Both the position numbers and the translations under genes were made by a program. From assembly GCA_002329075.1 (NCBI GenBank), contig DCXR01000060.1, forward strand, positions 1 through 30,789: 30,789 bases of DNA, written 5' to 3'. The DNA is from Candidatus Neomicrothrix sp. UBA2131 (lineage in GTDB: Bacteria > Actinomycetota > Acidimicrobiia > Acidimicrobiales > MedAcidi-G1). The stretch's first letter is position 1; each line of letters starts with the position of its first letter. The notes beneath the pieces are model-generated. The model had not been told where the DNA came from and searched no databases. It worked only from the letters and a program-made list of their open reading frames with translations. This document shows, one piece after another, positions 29,171 to 30,789 of the stretch.

Positions 29171-30433
29171 TCAACCCAGTTTGCAGGTTCCGGTGCGGCC
29201 TTCGCCGAGGTCGACCGTGATCTCGTCGCCCGGTGTCCCGCCGAAGCTTGGTATTGCGACGGCCTCGGCGCCCGACGGTACGGTGATGGTGCCCCGCAGG
29301 GACAGCACCTCCCAGCCGGGTGCGGCGAACTCGAGGCTGATGCGTATCCCCTCCGCCCATCCGATGCCGCCTTCGACGAGGTCGACCTCACCTTGGGGGA
29401 TGTCGACCTCGAGGATCAGAGCATCGGTGCCCTGACAGGTGGCCCTGGCTGGTCGTCCTGCCAGGTCGACCGGGCAGGACCCGTTGGAGGATCCGAAGAG
29501 GACCACGTCGAGCGGCCGAAGCACCTCGGTCACGACCGATGCCCGGACACATGTCTCGTCCACCCAGCCCTCGGGTCCGACGAGCGCCACCTGTCCGCCC
29601 CTGTGTTCGAACACCGATGCGGTCACCCCACCGGAGGGCACGGGCAGGACGGTGTCATCGACCCGCAGCCTGATCCGATCGTCGACCGTCCCGTCCCCCG
29701 CCGCCACGGCGACGAGTCGGTCGAGGTCGACCACGAGGAGTGGCTCGGCCACGGGCGAGCCTCCGGTCACCGGGCCGTCGGGGTCACCGAGGTCACGATT
29801 CTGGCTGGTCTCGGCGAAGCGGAGGGCGCGATCCGATCGATCCACGGGAGCCTCTTCGAGCGCACGGCCGACCACCAGATAGCCGATGACCGCAACGAGG
29901 ACGAGCCCCAGCACGGAGAGCGCCCGCTTCCGGACGCCCAGCTTGATTGATTGTTCGATGGACGCCTCGTCGCGGCGCTCAGCGCGTGAGCGCGGCCCGA
30001 AGGCCTCCGTCCGATCACCGCCGGCCAGCAGGGAGGCCCACTTCCCCACCGTCTCCTCCGGGAAGCGGAGGGCCAACTTGGCGAACGCCTCCTCCTCGTC
30101 GGGTCCGAACAGGAGGAGGAGGTCGTTCTCGCGTGCGAAGTCGATCGGGTCGTCGCGGTGGGCGAGGGTGCGTTCGCCGGCGATGCGGACCAGGAACATG
30201 CGGATCTGGCGTTCGGCCTCCCTTTCACTCCAGAGCGGGCCTGCCTCCACCTCGAGGTCGGCCACGGGTGAAGTTCCCTCGCGGCGGGCCCGGAAGAAGG
30301 ATCCGCGACGGGTACGCATCTCGGCTGACACCTCCGTGCCCGCCTCAGGTAGCCGCTGTTCCGGTCGGATGTGGTCGCCGGCCTCTTCGACCGTGTCATC
30401 GGGTTCCGGCAGGATGTCGTCCTCGTCGCTCAT
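29171..30433 (-). CDS. Single-pass membrane protein of unknown function
   Basis: I do not recognise this 420-residue protein. An acidic N-terminus (1-35) leads to a cytoplasmic helical region (65-165) rich in Glu and Arg. A membrane segment (171-189) follows, then an extracytoplasmic beta-rich domain (225-420). That domain has four cysteines (295, 320, 333 and 417), enough for two disulfides. The layout resembles an anti-sigma-factor-like or sensor protein, but no zinc HxxxCxxC motif or kinase motif is visible. The ATG overlaps the stop of a possible leaderless seven-residue ORF (30430-30453). The next gene, SRAP, has its own promoter. Function is unknown. Confidence 0.75.
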   Translation of the reverse strand: MSDEDDILPEPDDTVEEAGDHIRPEQRLPEAGTEVSAEMRTRRGSFFRARREGTSPVADLEVEAGPLWSEREAERQIRMFLVRIAGERTLAHRDDPIDFARENDLLLLFGPDEEEAFAKLALRFPEETVGKWASLLAGGDRTEAFGPRSRAERRDEASIEQSIKLGVRKRALSVLGLVLVAVIGYLVVGRALEEAPVDRSDRALRFAETSQNRDLGDPDGPVTGGSPVAEPLLVVDLDRLVAVAAGDGTVDDRIRLRVDDTVLPVPSGGVTASVFEHRGGQVALVGPEGWVDETCVRASVVTEVLRPLDVVLFGSSNGSCPVDLAGRPARATCQGTDALILEVDIPQGEVDLVEGGIGWAEGIRISLEFAAPGWEVLSLRGTITVPSGAEAVAIPSFGGTPGDEITVDLGEGRTGTCKLG

Positions 30434-30453
30434 CTGTGCGGGTGTCCGTTCAC
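30430..30453 (-). CDS. Possible leaderless seven-codon uORF
   Basis: The GTG at 30451-30453 encodes VNGHPHR and stops at TGA, which overlaps the ATG of the 420-residue gene (ATGA). A TAGCCT -10 element lies exactly seven bases before this GTG. Translation of the short ORF would deliver ribosomes to a gene that has no ribosome binding site of its own. Confidence 0.35.
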   Translation of the reverse strand: MNGHPHR

Positions 30454-30460
30454 GGCCGAG

Positions 30461-30466
30461 AGGCTA
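30461..30466 (-). promoter_or_regulatory. -10 element for the unknown membrane protein transcript
   Basis: TAGCCT on the minus strand lies seven bases before the GTG of the short ORF and 27 bases before the ATG at 30433. Confidence 0.45.
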
Positions 30467-30530
30467 GGCAACGAACACCACCTGAGGCGAGCACCCCGGG
30501 ACGTGCAACCTCGCGGCTGCCCGCCGTCGC

Positions 30531-30536
30531 TACCAT
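30531..30536 (+). promoter_or_regulatory. -10 element for the lipoprotein gene
   Basis: TACCAT lies eight bases before the GTG at 30545, so the transcript would be leaderless or nearly so. Confidence 0.4.
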
Positions 30537-30544
30537 CGCCCGCT

Positions 30545-30789
30545 GTGCCACCTTCCCGCTGCCACTCCCCCGGTACCCGGATCGGATCGACGATGCCAGG
30601 GCTCCTGGTGCCGGCCTTGTTCCTCATGTCCGTCCTTTCCGCCTGCGCGCTCGACGAGGCGGCGACCTCCGACCCTGCCTCCGGCGCCGCCCTGACCTTC
30701 ACGACCACCACGGCGGTTCCACCCACCACCACGACCACCACGGCGGTTCCACCCACCACCACGACCACCACCACGACGGTTCCACCCAC
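30545..30789 (+). CDS. Lipoprotein with Thr/Pro-rich linker, 3' partial
   Basis: The visible 81 codons encode an n-region with two arginines (SRCHSPGTR), a hydrophobic segment (MPGLLVPALFLMSV) and the lipobox LSAC. The lipidated cysteine is therefore about residue 34 and the mature protein sits on the outer face of the membrane. A Thr/Pro linker of repeated TTTTAVPPTT units follows and runs off the right edge, so the functional domain is unseen. The GTG at 30545 is preferred over the ATG at 30593 because it supplies the basic n-region and fits the -10 spacing. The same kind of linker occurs in the SGNH hydrolase near the other end of the window. Confidence 0.65.
   Translation, partial: MPPSRCHSPGTRIGSTMPGLLVPALFLMSVLSACALDEAATSDPASGAALTFTTTTAVPPTTTTTTAVPPTTTTTTTTVPP
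30701..30789 (+). repeat. 30-bp tandem repeat coding for the lipoprotein linker
   Basis: Units at 30701-30730 and 30731-30760 are identical 30-mers beginning acgaccaccacggcggttcc. A third, divergent unit starts at 30761 and is cut by the window edge. It encodes TTTTAVPPTT repeats. Confidence 0.85.

Noticed and set aside
30701..30789. CRISPR or integration repeats at the right edge
   Set aside because: The 30-bp units are contiguous without spacers and encode a lipoprotein Thr/Pro linker.

Overview
The window is a GC-rich, gene-dense actinobacterial chromosome segment. Three things point to Actinobacteria: a mycothione reductase, an FHA/MerR/bifunctional-nuclease/gcvH block syntenic with the mycobacterial garA-ftsR region, and frequent leaderless promoters of the form TAnnnT-N6/7-ATG/GTG. 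The many acyl-CoA dehydrogenases, crotonases, SDRs and thiolase-like genes would suit an Acidimicrobiia-type heterotroph that degrades fatty acids or sterol-like acids; that finer placement is inference. No phage, IS, CRISPR, rRNA or tRNA was seen.

Layout. 1-3.7 kb: end of a GNAT-like gene, a GT2 glycosyltransferase overlapping a DUF2304 membrane protein, a secreted SGNH hydrolase, and a 107-residue membrane protein of unknown role framed by a long hairpin leader and a strong intrinsic terminator. 3.7-5.1 kb: an SDR and a HAD/5'-nucleotidase-like gene. 5.2-9.2 kb (minus): a tight five-gene operon of OB-fold protein, thiolase-like protein, crotonase, nucleotidyltransferase and crotonase. 9.4-12.6 kb: a tandem glycine riboswitch followed by full-length gcvP. 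12.6-18.4 kb (plus): three acyl-CoA dehydrogenases, mycothione reductase and an SDR. 18.6-20.5 kb: aroC and a class II aldolase-like gene. 20.5-26.3 kb (minus): gcvT, a small PD-(D/E)XK-like protein, a MerR regulator, a 467-bp structured intergenic region, then bifunctional nuclease, hpt, ftsR-like MerR, GarA-like FHA protein, gcvH and a pgsA-type synthase. 26.4-30.8 kb: a HIT protein, a DUF2079 membrane protein overlapping a SRAP/HMCES protein, an unrecognised single-pass membrane protein, and the start of a lipoprotein.

How the genes work together. GcvP, GcvT and GcvH make a nearly complete glycine cleavage system (the E3 component is not here) spread over three transcription units, only one of which has a riboswitch. 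GarA-like FHA proteins are known in mycobacteria to control 2-oxoglutarate metabolism, so placing one two bases after gcvH ties central nitrogen/carbon control to glycine catabolism. The acyl-CoA dehydrogenases, crotonases, SDRs and thiolase/OB-fold pair look like parts of CoA-thioester catabolism with unusual active sites.

No clear new defence or mobile system was found. The best candidates for undescribed biology are the hairpin-led small membrane protein, the structured region near 22.7-22.9 kb, the overlapping bidirectional -10 elements between pgsA and the HIT gene, a leaderless seven-residue ORF coupled to an unknown membrane protein, and the altered active sites of the thiolase/OB-fold pair. 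All positions and motifs were read by eye; no homology search or folding was run.
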